This document shows positions 11,741-43,985 of a DNA stretch of 64,000 bases, one piece after another (the stretch's first letter is position 1; each line of letters begins with the position of its first letter). Where the stretch lies: assembly GCF_036850765.1 (NCBI RefSeq), contig NC_089493.1:12091632-12155631 (forward strand), read 5' to 3'. The DNA comes from Saccopteryx bilineata. Its lineage: Eukaryota; Chordata; Mammalia; Chiroptera; Emballonuridae. The position numbers and the translations under genes were made by a program. The notes beneath the pieces are model-generated. The model saw nothing but the letters and a program-made list of their open reading frames with translations, was not told the DNA's origin and made no database searches.

Positions 11741-12232
11741 GATTGTTTTTTAGTAATAAAAACACTTGAGCATTATTCCCATTAGATGAACCAAACCTCT
11801 AAAATGCAAATAATAATTATGGCCATAGACTCCACGTTCCCACAGGTAGAAATAAGTTCTAATAATTACACAGGTTCCCATATTTGTTACATAACTGGAG
11901 TCCATCCTGAACTTACTAAAAAATCATTTGTCCAGGGGCAAATGGTACGATCCCTCCCACTAGAAATTGTTAAGACTGAAGAGTAACTACCTGTTTAATG
12001 AAAGAACACCCCAGCGCTCATGGGGAACCTGGTCCTTGAAAACTAAGGCTGAAGGCGGTGGATGATCCAAATGATAAACTGACAGGCAAAGGGTTTTGCA
12101 AGTATGGTTATAAAATCATGTTAACACAGAACGTGAGATTTTTTAACCGTGAATGTGTTTGAGCTCAGAGGCGATCACTACTGTGGGGTAGCCTCCCGCT
12201 ATACCCGTTACTCTCCCCAAGACTGGGTTCCC

Positions 12233-12560
12233 CTCCTTTTTTTTAAATATATTTTTCCGTAGTTAGAAGCTGGGAGGCAGTCAGACAGATTCCTGAATGT
12301 GTCCAACCGGGATCCACCCAGCATGCCCACCAAGAGGTGATGCTCTGCCCATCTGGGGCAATGCTCCGCTACAACTGGAGCCATTCTAGTGCCCAGGCCA
12401 ACTATACTCCAATGGAACCTTGGCTGCGGGAGGGAAGAAAGAAACAGAGAGAAAGGAGAGGGGGAGGGGTGGAGAAGCAGATGGGCGCTTCTCCTGTGTG
12501 CCCTGGCCGGGAATCACACGCTAGGCTGATGCTCTACCGCTGAGCCAACCGGCCAGGGCC
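12233..12560 (-). mobile_element. long bat SINE (Rhin-1-like), antisense
   Basis: Reverse head ccgctgagccaaccggccag near the right end, T-rich left end; the duplication resembles cccctcctt. Confidence 0.9.
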
Positions 12561-12650
12561 CCCTCCTTCCTTTTTATACTCTCCTCCACTAAGCCTACTC
12601 CACTGCAGTCATGGCTTTGCCTGGCTTAACCTATAAAATAGAAAGTACAG

Positions 12651-12971
12651 CCTGACCAGGCAGTGGCGCAGTGGATAGAGCATCAGACTGGGACGCAGGG
12701 GACCCAGGATCAAAACCCCAAGGTCACTGGCTTGAGTGCAGGCTCATCCGGCTTGAGCATGGGATCATAGACATGACCCCATAGTTGCTGGCTTGAGCAA
12801 GGGGAAAATGGCTCAGCTGGAGGGCCCCCCCACCCCGTCAAGGCACATATGAGAAGCAATCAATGAACAACTAAGGAGCCGCAATGAAGAATTGATGCTT
12901 CTCATCTCTCTCCCTTCCTGTCTGTCTATCCCTATCTGTCCTTCTCTCTGTGTCAAAAAAATAAATAAAAA
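12651..12971 (+). mobile_element. Ves-like SINE
   Basis: Head gcctgaccaggcagtggcgc, body with ggcttgag repeats, A-rich tail; flanks gaaagtac. Confidence 0.9.
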
Positions 12972-13699
12972 GGAAAGAAAGTACTGAGAGAAATATGGTA
13001 ACAAAATAACCAAGACAAATACCCAGATTATACAGTCCCGTTCAAAGTAGAAGCCTTCAGAAGCGGTGGTCAGTCCTCTACTGCTAGGCCACCAGGTACA
13101 TTGGAAGGGAACACGTACTGTGGTACTGCCATATAAGCCAAGGGTGCCTTCCTTCCAGTCCCTGCCGTGGGGCTCAGCTGGCAGGGCTGCCACGGGCTGA
13201 GGGATGGGAGGAAGCTCGGTCCTTGCAGCGACCCCGGGCAGGGGGCTTGGAGCAAAGCTGCCAGCCCTGCGGTCAGGACATTAATCACAGGGCGTGCACA
13301 AATAAGTGAATGTACTGAGACTATGGGAGCCCCATTTGTACTCTAAAGGAAGTACGGAATTGAAAAGGGGAAGACTAGAATGAGCCCCGCGGAGTAGACG
13401 TGGCACTGGAGATCCGTGTACACTTGTGGCTTTCAGTGTTTACAGATGGGTGGAGGGGGAGACAAGCACAGATGTACGTACTTCCCAACTGTCCACCAAG
13501 AGGACCCAGTAGCAATGAGAGCACAGCGGCCATGGACACAACCTAGCCCCCTGACCTTGGTTCCACCCTGTTCTCCACTAAGGTGAACCAGGACTCTGGC
13601 AAAATGGCCAATCTTCGCCTGGACCACGTGCTGGTGCCTGAGGGTAAGGAAGTGCTCAAAGAGCCACGGGGTGTGCAGGCCCTACAGAAACAGCTGGCT
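12972..13699. other. intergenic, nothing clear
   Basis: Unassigned sequence between a Ves SINE and an L1 remnant; open frames are short and unlike known proteins. Confidence 0.4.
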
Positions 13700-14290
13700 G
13701 GTCCTCGAAAAGTTACAACTAGAATTAGCACGTGACTCCACAATCCCACTGGGTACATATACCCAAAAGAACCACGTGCAGGACCTCAAAGGGGCATCTG
13801 CACACTCACGGTCATCGCGGCATCCTTCACACAGCCCAGTGGTGCGAGCGCCCCAAATGCACATCAGTAAATGAATGGATCAAGGACATGTGGGCTGGCC
13901 AGATGGCAGAATATTACGCAGCCTTGAATAAAGGAAATCCTGTCACATGCTACAACACCGACAAACCTCAAGGACATGATGGCAAGTGAAACGAGCGGTC
14001 ACTAAAGAACGGAGGCTGTATAATTTCACTCATGAAGTATCTGAAGCTGTCAAACCATAGCAACAGAAAGCAGAGGGGTGATCACCGAGGGCTGGGGGGA
14101 GACGGGAAGGAAAATTAGTGTTTAGCAGGTATCCAGTTCAGTTCTGTAAGGTGAAAACGTTGAGAGACCTGTTGCACAACAATGTGAATATACTTAACGT
14201 TAATGAACTGTACCATTAAAAATATAGTTACGATGGCAAATTTACCATTATGTGCTTTTTACCACAGCTAAAGATGAAACAAAAACCTGA
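13700..14290 (+). mobile_element. L1 3'-end remnant
   Basis: Phrases atcccactgggtacatatac, atgcacatcagtaaatgaat, agaatattacgcagcc and aatgaactgtaccattaaa follow the end of L1. Divergent and inactive. Confidence 0.7.
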
Positions 14291-14862
14291 GATGTCAAGA
14301 GAACACAGAAGCCAGGCTGAAAGCGCTCCCACTAGCCAAGACCAGGACAGCTGGAGCGTCAAAACAGTTGTGAGTTTGAGTTAGAAAATAGAATCCACGT
14401 GCCACACTAAAATGAACAATGAATAGATGGGGAGAAGAGAAAGTGATTCCACTCCAATGCCAATGAAATGTAGAGGCTACAGTGTAATTAGGAAATCACC
14501 ATCTGACAGTAATTGCTACAAGTAGTCATGAAGAGACACTAAATCTAGAGGACAAACATCTATAAAGAACAGGATATTGACAGTCTCACAGTAGCTCATT
14601 AATACAAAGTACTTTTAACTCCCCAGTGAGAAACCTTGCAGACATAACCCACTGTCAACAATGAACTCACCAGGACTGGGGAAAGCTGACCTGTGCCTCC
14701 AGGTGGACGGAGAAGAGCACAGCAGCACTTCTGTGGGATTTGTCAAAAACTTATAACCTGAATCTAATCACGAGAAAATATCAGACAAACCCAGAGTAGG
14801 GGTCATTCTACAAAGTAACCAGCCAGCACTCTTCCAAAATGTCAACAAATGTCTGTCTGTAG

Positions 14863-15208
14863 CCTGACCAGGCGGTGGCGCAGTGGATAGAGCGTCGAAC
14901 TGGGATGCGGAGGACCCAGGTTCGAGACCCTGAGGTCACCTGGTTTGAGCACGGGCTCACCTGGTTTGAGCAAAGCTCACCAGCTTGGACCCAAGGTCAC
15001 TGGCTCGAGCAAGGGGTTACTCAGTCTGCTGAAGGTCCATGGTCAAGGCACATATGAGAAAGCAATCAATTAACAACTAAGGTGTCACAAGGAAAAACTG
15101 ATGATTGATGTTTCTCATCTCTCTCCGTTCCTGTCTGCTGTCTGTCCCTATCTATCCCTCTAACTCTGTCTCTGTAAAAAAAATAAATAAATAAAAAAAT
15201 AAAAAAAA
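14863..15208 (+). mobile_element. Ves-like SINE
   Basis: Head gcctgaccaggcggtggcgc; flanks resemble tgtctgtag; tail taaaaaaaataaataaataa. Confidence 0.92.
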
Positions 15209-16256
15209 GGCTGTCTGTAGAAAAGGGGTTTTTAATCTTTAATCTTTTTTTATCATTTAGAATCAAGTGGTCATGTCATGTTGGACCAAGACCACGATGC
15301 CACAATGCTTTTTAGAATTGACATTTCTCATATGCTTGGTAGATGAATGTGATAAGAAATGAAACGTGGACCGGAGTAGCACTTCCCACAGAGATGTGTT
15401 TGAAGGACTTCACTAGTTTCGAATATACAATTTAGTAGTACCTTTATTAAAAGTATAACAATTGCTCCAGGAGAAAACAGAAACACATGATAAATTGGAT
15501 TTGAACACGAGAAAGAACCCAGAAACAATGCAGGACGTCCTCACGCACCTTGCGTGTCCTCCACTTGTGATCATCGCTCAGGATCTCAGTGGAATCCATG
15601 GAACCCACTAACGTTTCACAGAAGCAGCACATAACACTTTTGGTTCTCTTCGACCATAGTGCCGAGAGATGCAAAACTCTCCAAACTCGTTTTGTGCCTT
15701 GAAATCACATTTTGACGTCAAGACCTAAAATGAAACAGGCCTTGTAACAAAATGAAGAAGCCATAAAATAGAACTGTGTGTGCACGTGTGTGTGATGGTG
15801 GGGAGGAGAAGAGGAGAGAGAAGCAATGGTACCCTCAATTCCAGCCACGTTCTGGGTTTTTTTTGCTTATTTTAGTACTTTTTGGCATTTTCTCATAAAC
15901 ACAAATGAGGTGGTTAAAGTGAGAGAAAACCCAAAGAAAGGAGTAAACCTTTCCTCGATGCTCACCCAGGTAGGCAGATCTGAATGCTCCTTCTCTAGTT
16001 CCACTGCATCTTCCATTATATATACATTCACTCTGCAGTGATCCAATGGTGGGTATAAAAGGGGACCTCTGCCACCAAAACCAGCCAACCAATAACCAAC
16101 CTCTCAATCACCAAATTACAACCCCTATTTACATCCTTTGACTTAAGTGGTAATCAGTTCATCAATATTTAAAGACAATCTTCTGATAAAACTCCAGAAG
16201 TGTACAACCAAAAAAAGGGTGACATTTGCCCTTTCCCTCCCCCCTTACTGGCCACC
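15209..16256. other. intergenic, nothing clear
   Basis: AT-rich unique sequence. A lone CRE-like palindrome tgacgtca occurs at about 15,713. No gene seen. Confidence 0.45.
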
Positions 16257-16264
16257 ATCTAGAA

Positions 16265-17117
16265 CAGGGGTCCCCAAACTGTGGCCCCCTGAGGCCATTT
16301 ATCTGAACCCTGCCGCACTTCTGGAAAGGGCACCTCTTTCATTGGTGGTCAGTGAGAGGAGCACAGGATGCGGATGCTGGAGTACTGTATATGGCAGCGC
16401 CGCAAAGCCTAGTGTTGCTCACATACAGTACTACTTCCGGTGATGCTGAACGCACGCCTCACGGCTCCGGAAGCGCATATCACTTGTTACTGCTAGCAGT
16501 GACAAATATGGAACTGGACATTGACTATCTCATTAGCCAAAAGTAGGCCCATAGTTCCCATTGAAATACTGGTCAGTTTGTTGATTTAAATTTACTTGTT
16601 CTTTATTTTAAATATTGTATTTGTTCCTGTTTTGTTTTGTTTTTACTTTAAAATAAGATATGTGCAGTGTGCCTGACCAGGCGGTGGCAGAGTGGATAGA
16701 GCGTCGGACTGGGATGCGGAAGGACCCAGGTTCGAGACTCCGAGGTCGCGCGCGGGCTCATCTGGCTTGAGCAAAGAGCTCGCCAGCTTGGACCCAAGGT
16801 CGCTGGCTCCAGCAAGGGGTTACTCGGTCTGCTGAAGGCCCACGGTCAAGGCACATGTGAGAAAGCAATCAATGAACAACTAAGAAGTCGCAATGCGCAA
16901 CGAGAAACTGATGATTGATGCTTCTCATCTCTCTCTGTTCCTGTCTGTCTGTCCCTGTCTATCTCTATCTCTGCCTCTGTAAAAAAAAAAAAAAAAAAAA
17001 AAAAAAGATATGTGCAGTGTGCATAGGGATTTGTTCATAGTTTTTTTATAGTCTGGCCCTCCAACGGTCTGAGGGACAGTGAACTGGTCCCCTGTATAAA
17101 AAGTTTGGGGACCCGTG
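16265..17117 (+). mobile_element. hAT miniature element, long form, split by a SINE
   Basis: Inverted ends are CAGGGGTCCCCAAACT and the imperfect AGTTTGGGGACCCGTG is seen at the right as aagtttggggacccgtg. An 8-bp target duplication atctagaa flanks it (16257-16264 and 17118-17125). Compared with the copy at 18831 it keeps about 200 extra internal bases, including an ATG frame MELDIDYLISQK. A Ves-like SINE sits inside (16671-17005). Confidence 0.9.
16671..17005 (+). mobile_element. Ves-like SINE inside an hAT element
   Basis: Perfect 15-bp duplication agatatgtgcagtgt on both sides, with a poly-A tail. Confidence 0.95.
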
Positions 17118-17348
17118 ATCTAGAAGGAACATCAATCGCTTTCTCTCAGCATGCTACTGTCCTAGGCAAAGGTTTGCCAGGTGCCACTCTTAGACAAGGT
17201 GAACTGAGCACGTCATTCCTAAGCAACGTGAACGTAAACTAAGGCGCGGAAAAGAGCAGGGCAGAAAAAGTAGTTGAACTTTATAGCTGGAAATGTTATG
17301 GGTGAGTGGGACTGTAGAGCTCACCTAGTTCAACACACCTGTTTTAGT

Positions 17349-17516
17349 ACTGAGTGACCGAACTCTGCAAGGATCCTAGATTCACTCATTTAGTGCTGAA
17401 TGAATGGGCTCTGTAAGGATCCTAGATTCATTCATTTAGTACTGAGTGACCGAACTCTGCAAGGATCCTAGATTCACTCATTTAGTGTTGAATGAAGGGC
17501 TCTGTAAGGCTAGGTT
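17349..17516. repeat. 46-bp tandem repeat of alternating subtypes (92-bp higher-order unit)
   Basis: Units at 17349, 17395, 17441 and a partial one at 17487. Units 1 and 3 are identical (actgagtgaccgaactctgc). Units 2 and 4 are of the other subtype (gYtgaatgaa, gggctctgtaagg). Confidence 0.9.
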
Positions 17517-17689
17517 CCAGTTTCAATTCTCTCACCAGCTATTTGGCTCTCCAACAAATCCCTTCTCTTCCCTAGGCCCCTTCATTCAATACTAAAATAG
17601 TGTTAAACTACAGAAATTGTCTAGTCCCTCTCAGCCACAACATTGTGAGATTTCAAGCCATAAACTTCAACCACTTTCCCCCCTATGTC

Positions 17690-19525
17690 TTTTTTTTTTC
17701 CCCAGAAATTCATTAGCTGATCTAAAATTCGTATGGAAATGCAGGGAAGCCAGAATAGTCCAAACAATCTTGAAAGGGAACAAAGTTGGAGGACTCACAC
17801 TTGCCAATTTCAGAACTTAAAGCTGCAGGAATCAAGATAATGTGGTGCTGGATAGGATTCATAAAATAGAATTTAGAGTCTATTTAAGAACAAACACATA
17901 CATTTATGGGCCACAGATTTTCAACAAAGGCAGCAAAGAAAATTTGATGAAATAGGTTTTTTCCAACAAATGATACTGGGACTAGATATCTGCATGCAAA
18001 AGAATAAACTGGACCCTACCTCGCACCACATATAAAAATAAACTCAAAATGGATCAGACTTAAATATAAGAGCTAAAACTATAAGACTCTTAGGAAAAAA
18101 CAAAAACAGGAATCTTTGTGACCCTGGATGAAGGAATGGTTTCTAAGAAATGACATCAATAGCAAATGGAACCGAAGGGGGAAAAAAGAGATTAGGCTTA
18201 ATCAAAATCAAAAACTTTTATGCTTCAAACGACACTATCAAGAAAGTAGACAAACACACAGAATGGGAGAAAATATTTGCAAATCACGTATCTCATAGTA
18301 TCCAGACTATATAAGAAACTCATAATTCAACAAGAAGATAAAAACCCAGTTAAAAAATAGGCAAAGGATCTGAACAGCCATTTCTCCAAAAACGATATCC
18401 AAATGGCCAGCAAGTACAGAAACGACGGTCTCCATCATCAGTCACGGGGGAAATGCGAGTCAGAACCAGGAGATGCGGTCGCACACACACGAGGACTGAT
18501 AGAATAAAAAAGACGGTGGCGGCAAGTGTTGCTGAGGACGTGGAAAACTGGAATGGTCATCCTCCACTGCTGGAGGGGTATAAAACGGGACAGCACTCTG
18601 TAGAAGTCTGGATGTTTCTCAAAAGGTTAAACAGTTACCGTATGACCCAGCAGCTCTCCTCTTTGACAGTATACACCCAAGAAAACTTAAAACATACCCA
18701 TACAAAAAACTTGTACATGGATGTTCACAGCAGCATAGCATTATTCACAATAGCCAAAAAGTGCAAAGAACCCAAATGTCCATCAACTGATGACCGGATA
18801 AACGAACTGTGGCCTATCCACACCCTAGAACAGGGGTCCCCAAACTACGGCCCGCGGGCCGCATGCAGCCCCCTGAGGCCATTTATCCAGCCCTTGCCGC
18901 ACTTCCGGAAGGGGCACCTCTTTCATTGGTGGTCAGTGAGAGGAGCATAGTTCCCATTGAAATACTGGTCAGTTTGTTCATTTAAATTTACTTGTTCTTT
19001 ATTTTAAATATTGTATTTGTTCCCGTTTTGTTTTTTTACTTTAAAATAAGTTATGTGCAGTGTGCATAGGGATTTGTTCATAGTTTTTTTTATAGTCCGG
19101 CCCTCCAACGGTCTGAGGGACAGTGAACTGGCTCCCTGTGTAAAAAGTTTGGGGACCCCTGCCCTAGAAGGTTGTTCTCGCATAAAAGGGATCCCCAGAG
19201 GCACGCTACCACACTGACAAATCTTGAAAACATGCTAACTGAAAGAAGTCAGACACGAAGGCCACAGATTCTATGATTCCACTTTTCTGAAACATTCAGA
19301 CCAGGCAAATTCTTAGGGACTGAGAAGAAATGGCCAGTGGCCTGCGGCTGGGGAGCAGGGAGAATGGGGACCGCCTGCCGGGGGGGACGCAGCTCCTTCC
19401 TGGGGTGAGGAACATCTGGAATCAGACAGTGGTAACGGTGTGCAACTCTGTCAACATACTCCAAACCAGTCAACTGTACACTTTAAAGGAGTGAATTTTA
19501 TGGTATGTGATATCTCAGTATTTTT
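17690..19525 (+). mobile_element. L1 3'-end remnant (ORF2 end plus 3' UTR), split by an hAT element
   Basis: It starts in the ORF2 end (aaattcgtatggaaatgcag), then gcaaaggatctgaacagcc, tgtccatcaactgatg and, after the hAT at 18831-19161, aaagaagtcagacacgaagg and ctgtacactttaaaggagtg. Many stops; inactive. Confidence 0.85.
18831..19161 (+). mobile_element. hAT miniature element, short form (331 bp)
   Basis: Ends are CAGGGGTCCCCAAACT and AGTTTGGGGACCCCTG. The target duplication ccctagaa occurs at 18823-18830 and 19162-19169. It is inserted in an L1 remnant. It matches the ends of the long form but is joined from gaggagcatag straight to ttcccattg. Confidence 0.93.
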
Positions 19526-19689
19526 TAGAAAGCAAATGGCCCCTAGAAAACTGATTTCCTTACTTCTGCTTAAGGCCACCTACTGGTTCATAAAAATATT
19601 TAAGTCTGCAATGATATTTGACATTTATAATCCCACTGCAACAAATACTACAAAAAATAAATTTTAGCCTAATATAGGTATTGGCTGAT

Positions 19690-21651
19690 TTATTTTGCTT
19701 CCAAATAGTAAAGACCTAAAAATTCCCTAGAGTTCACAATTTATCTCATAGTCCTTTTAAAAATTATTTTTTTAAACTGAGGCTAAACAAATGTCTTCAT
19801 TTTAGAAGTTTTAGAATAGTGTCATCTAGAAACAGGTAAAAATATTGTTCCTGCAATGACATTAGTTAACACAGCCATCTTCAAGCAGTAATTTAAAATT
19901 TAATTCCTATTCCTGGGACAATAAAAAGGTTAGGCAAGAAACAAATTTTCAGTATCAGTACTGCACTATAATATGTGTAACCAAATTCTTTAAACCATGA
20001 AACAAGTGCTGACTTTCTTTCCCCTGGAAAATAAATTGAATTTTAGGCTTACTCTATTCAGTAATAGGACTTTCAGTAAATTTTTTCAGAGCTCTGCAAA
20101 GGAAAGCTACTCTTCTTGTCGTTTTGTGTATCTGGTTTCCATTATCAGAAGTCTAAACTTTGCATCAGCACTACAAGCCTCAGGAAAAAGCTTTGTAAGC
20201 ATCTGAAACAGAGTGGAATTAATTCTAGTCTGATTATCACTGGGGGTACTATACATAGTTCCATATAAATTAAATAAGAAGACCGATCCTTCTAAAATGC
20301 TAAGTGTAAAGAGGAGGGCTTAAACACGTGTGAAACAAGCCTCTTAAGCTACACGCTAAAAAAGCATCAACAGATTACAATAGGGTGAGATGATTTTCAT
20401 TTTTAAGTTTGAGGGAAATTTGCATGTATTCAGATTTTACTCTTAAACGCAAGTGGTTCATACTAGATTAGGGCTGCCAGCCCCAAGAAAGGTGTGAATA
20501 GAGAAAGAATGACCTTATGCAACGTCAACATTATTTTTGTAGTAGTGTGTATATAATCCAACCACGCCTTGGGCAAATTTAGGAGAAAGCAAGCCTAAGA
20601 GATGAAAACATTTACACCTTGTAATTCAGTTATAGTGTTACCTTATAAATATGTGAGGTCAAATTTATTTCCTTGGAAACAGGGCACTCAACAGTTTCGA
20701 ATACAGTAACTGAGCTGGTCGTTTAAAGGCGTCTACAGCGCATGCAGAATCCTTAAGATGGTATCACATATATAGAGGCGTTCTTTTGGATTATGTGTAT
20801 TCAAATTATGGTGTTATAATTCAAATTGAGCAACAACAACAAAATCTTAATAAAATAAGAAATAGGAGAAATAAAAACTGTTTTCTGAACCAGACATGCA
20901 CAAGCTCACACTGGAGCGAGTCTGGGAAACAGGTCTGGGGATCAACGCTGCCCAGAGACACTGCATGTTACAGTGAACAGAAGGGGGAGAGCCCGTACTC
21001 TCGGCTTTCAGTTTTTTTAGGTAGGCCTCAAAACACTTCTATCAGGTTTTTTTTTCTTTAATTTTATTTTTTTTAAGATTTTTTTATTTATTCATTATAG
21101 AGAGGGGGGAGAGAGGGAGCAGGAAGCATCAACTTCCATATGTGCCCTGACCAGGCAAGCCCAGGGTTTTGAACCGGCAACCTCAGCATTTCCAGGTTGA
21201 CGCTTTATCCACTGCGCCACCACAGGCCAGGCAGTTTTTGTTTTCTAATAGCACATCTTTTCTAAATAATTCTCACTTTGCATTCCAGAAAATGTAAGAA
21301 ACAGTTTGCAAGAATTCAAGCAAATACGTTTTTCTCTAAGGCCATGAGCTGGTTTGCCAGGTTGCATTGTTTTATTCCAGTGAAAGCCCTTCTGGAATGG
21401 GGTGTGAGAGGGTCGCAGTCCCTCCCCCTCTCAGGCGCACGTGGGTCAGGGTTCCATCTCTCAAAGCCCAAAGTCAGAGTGCTGATTTGAGCATTAGCAA
21501 AATGGTCTCTATTTACATTTTAAAAAACCTAATGCATGTTAAGTGTCCTGGCAGATTCTTTTTGTATATTACCAAGGAAAAGCGCAAAAGCTTAGATTAA
21601 GAATCCCTTTTCTGATAAAGGTCAAATAGATACTTCTTGACATGATGTCCT
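19690..21651 (-). other. CPSF2: probable CPSF2 3' UTR (end not fixed)
   Basis: This AT-rich stretch follows the CPSF2 stop codon. Minus-strand AATAAA hexamers occur at 20664-20669 and 19689-19694, and either could direct polyadenylation. An antisense short SINE at 21062-21233 interrupts it. The L1 remnant ending near 19,525 sets a natural outer limit. The boundary is an inference and needs transcript ends. Confidence 0.4.
21062..21233 (-). mobile_element. short Ves SINE in the CPSF2 3' UTR region
   Basis: T-rich start, A/G tract and reverse head ctttatccactgcgccacca. It has the same orientation as CPSF2, so it could be part of its 3' UTR. Confidence 0.85.
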
Positions 21652-42552
<20,901 letters not shown>

Positions 42553-42687
42553 TTAAGCAAAAAAGTACAGTCTGGCATAAATAACAAAGTTATATCTCAT
42601 TTCTGAGCAGACGGGAATTCCATAAACATGGAAAGCAAACATTTTGCAGACCCGTTTCTATCACTGCTGAGGATAAAAGTGCAAACA

Positions 42688-43091
42688 GCCCTGGCCGGTT
42701 GGCTCAGCGGTAGAGCGTCGGCCTAGCGTGCGGAGGACCCGGGTTCGATCCCGGCCAGGGCACATAGGAGAAGCGCCCATTTGCTTCTCCACCCCTCCGC
42801 CGCGCTTTCCTCTCTGTCTCTCTCTTCCCCTCCCGCAGCCAAGGCTCCATTGGAGCAAAGATGGCCCGGGCGCTGGGCATGGCTCTGTGGCCTCTGCCTC
42901 AGGCGCTAGAGTGGCTCTGGTCGCAATATGGCGACGCCCAGGATGGGCAGAGCACCCCCCCCTGGGGGGCAGAGCACCGCCCCTGGTGGGCGTGCCGGGT
43001 GGATCCCGGTCGGGCGCATGCGGGAGTCTGTCTGACTGTCTCTCCCTGTTTCCAGCTTCAGAAAAATGAAAAAAAAAAAAAAAAAAAAAAA
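42688..43091 (+). mobile_element. young long bat SINE (Rhin-1-like)
   Basis: Nearly perfect tRNA head (gccctggccggttggctcag) and a long poly-A. The perfect duplication aaaagtgcaaaca lies at 42675-42687 and 43092-43104. It is 158 bases upstream of CPSF2 exon 2, antisense to the gene. Confidence 0.95.
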
Positions 43092-43789
43092 AAAAGTGCA
43101 AACACCTCCACGCTCCTGTTCACAGTGCGTCTCAGCGGCTCCCCAGCATGGTTTTCTGACAAATGGACTCTGGAATCAGACAGACTCAGACCTAAACTGA
43201 CTCCTACGTGGTCCTCACGCACGTATCCGTCTATAAAGCATGAAGGTTAATATATACATAGAAAGGATGTTACAATTTATGTGGGGATGCCTGCTACACA
43301 TATTTCATGAACACATTTACTGGAATTTAGGACCTAAAACTAGAATTCTGTGCTATTAAACAGATATTATAAAAGTATTTATTACCAAAATGCAGCTCCA
43401 CAGAAACATTCCAGATCCTACCTCCTTGAAATAAATCAGCCTTTCCTGGCTGCCTGTGTAAGTAGGAGAGTTCACTGCATGTGATAACATATAACCACCT
43501 ATCTGCCCAGGGTCATATTAATGAACAGGTAAACTGACTGCCCACCTTTCATGAGACAGGCTGTCAAAGGGCTAATCCCAGCACACACCCCCATCTTTGT
43601 TCCCCTCAGCCATAGCCAAAACTCAAGACCGCTCCTTATCCATTACCACTGATGGGTACACGTCCTGGGTGGCCCCAGGCCCCTACCTCTCCAGCCTCCC
43701 AAGCCCTTCCAGTACGGCCTGTGGAACTCGGATGACATTCACCTGCTACTTCGCCCACCTCTCCGCACGGTCTCCACCTTCTCTGGAGA

Positions 43790-43985
43790 TCTGGCTGTTC
43801 TCACATGATCCTGTTTCTCCTGCAGCTTCTCCAGAGGCCCTGTCTCTACTCCTTACCTCGTGGGCTCCTTGCCCCTTCTGCAGCCTCTGGCTGTTCTCAC
43901 ATGATCCTGTTTCTCCTGCAGCTTCTCCAGAGGCCCTGTCTGTACTCCTTACCTCGTGGGCTCCTTGCCCCTTCTGCAGCCTCCA
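43790..43985. repeat. 96-bp tandem duplication
   Basis: tcacatgatcctgtttctcc starts at 43801 and again at 43897, and the copies run through ccttctgcagcctc with one difference (tctact/tgtact). It lies in CPSF2 intron 1. Confidence 0.9.

Larger units (their letters stand above)
10906..12232. other. intergenic with MIR pieces
   Basis: Two MIR-type remnants (10935 and 11580) lie in otherwise unassigned sequence. No gene seen. Confidence 0.45.

Noticed and set aside
18453..18950. 165-codon frame
   Set aside because: A chance frame through L1 3' sequence running into an hAT element.
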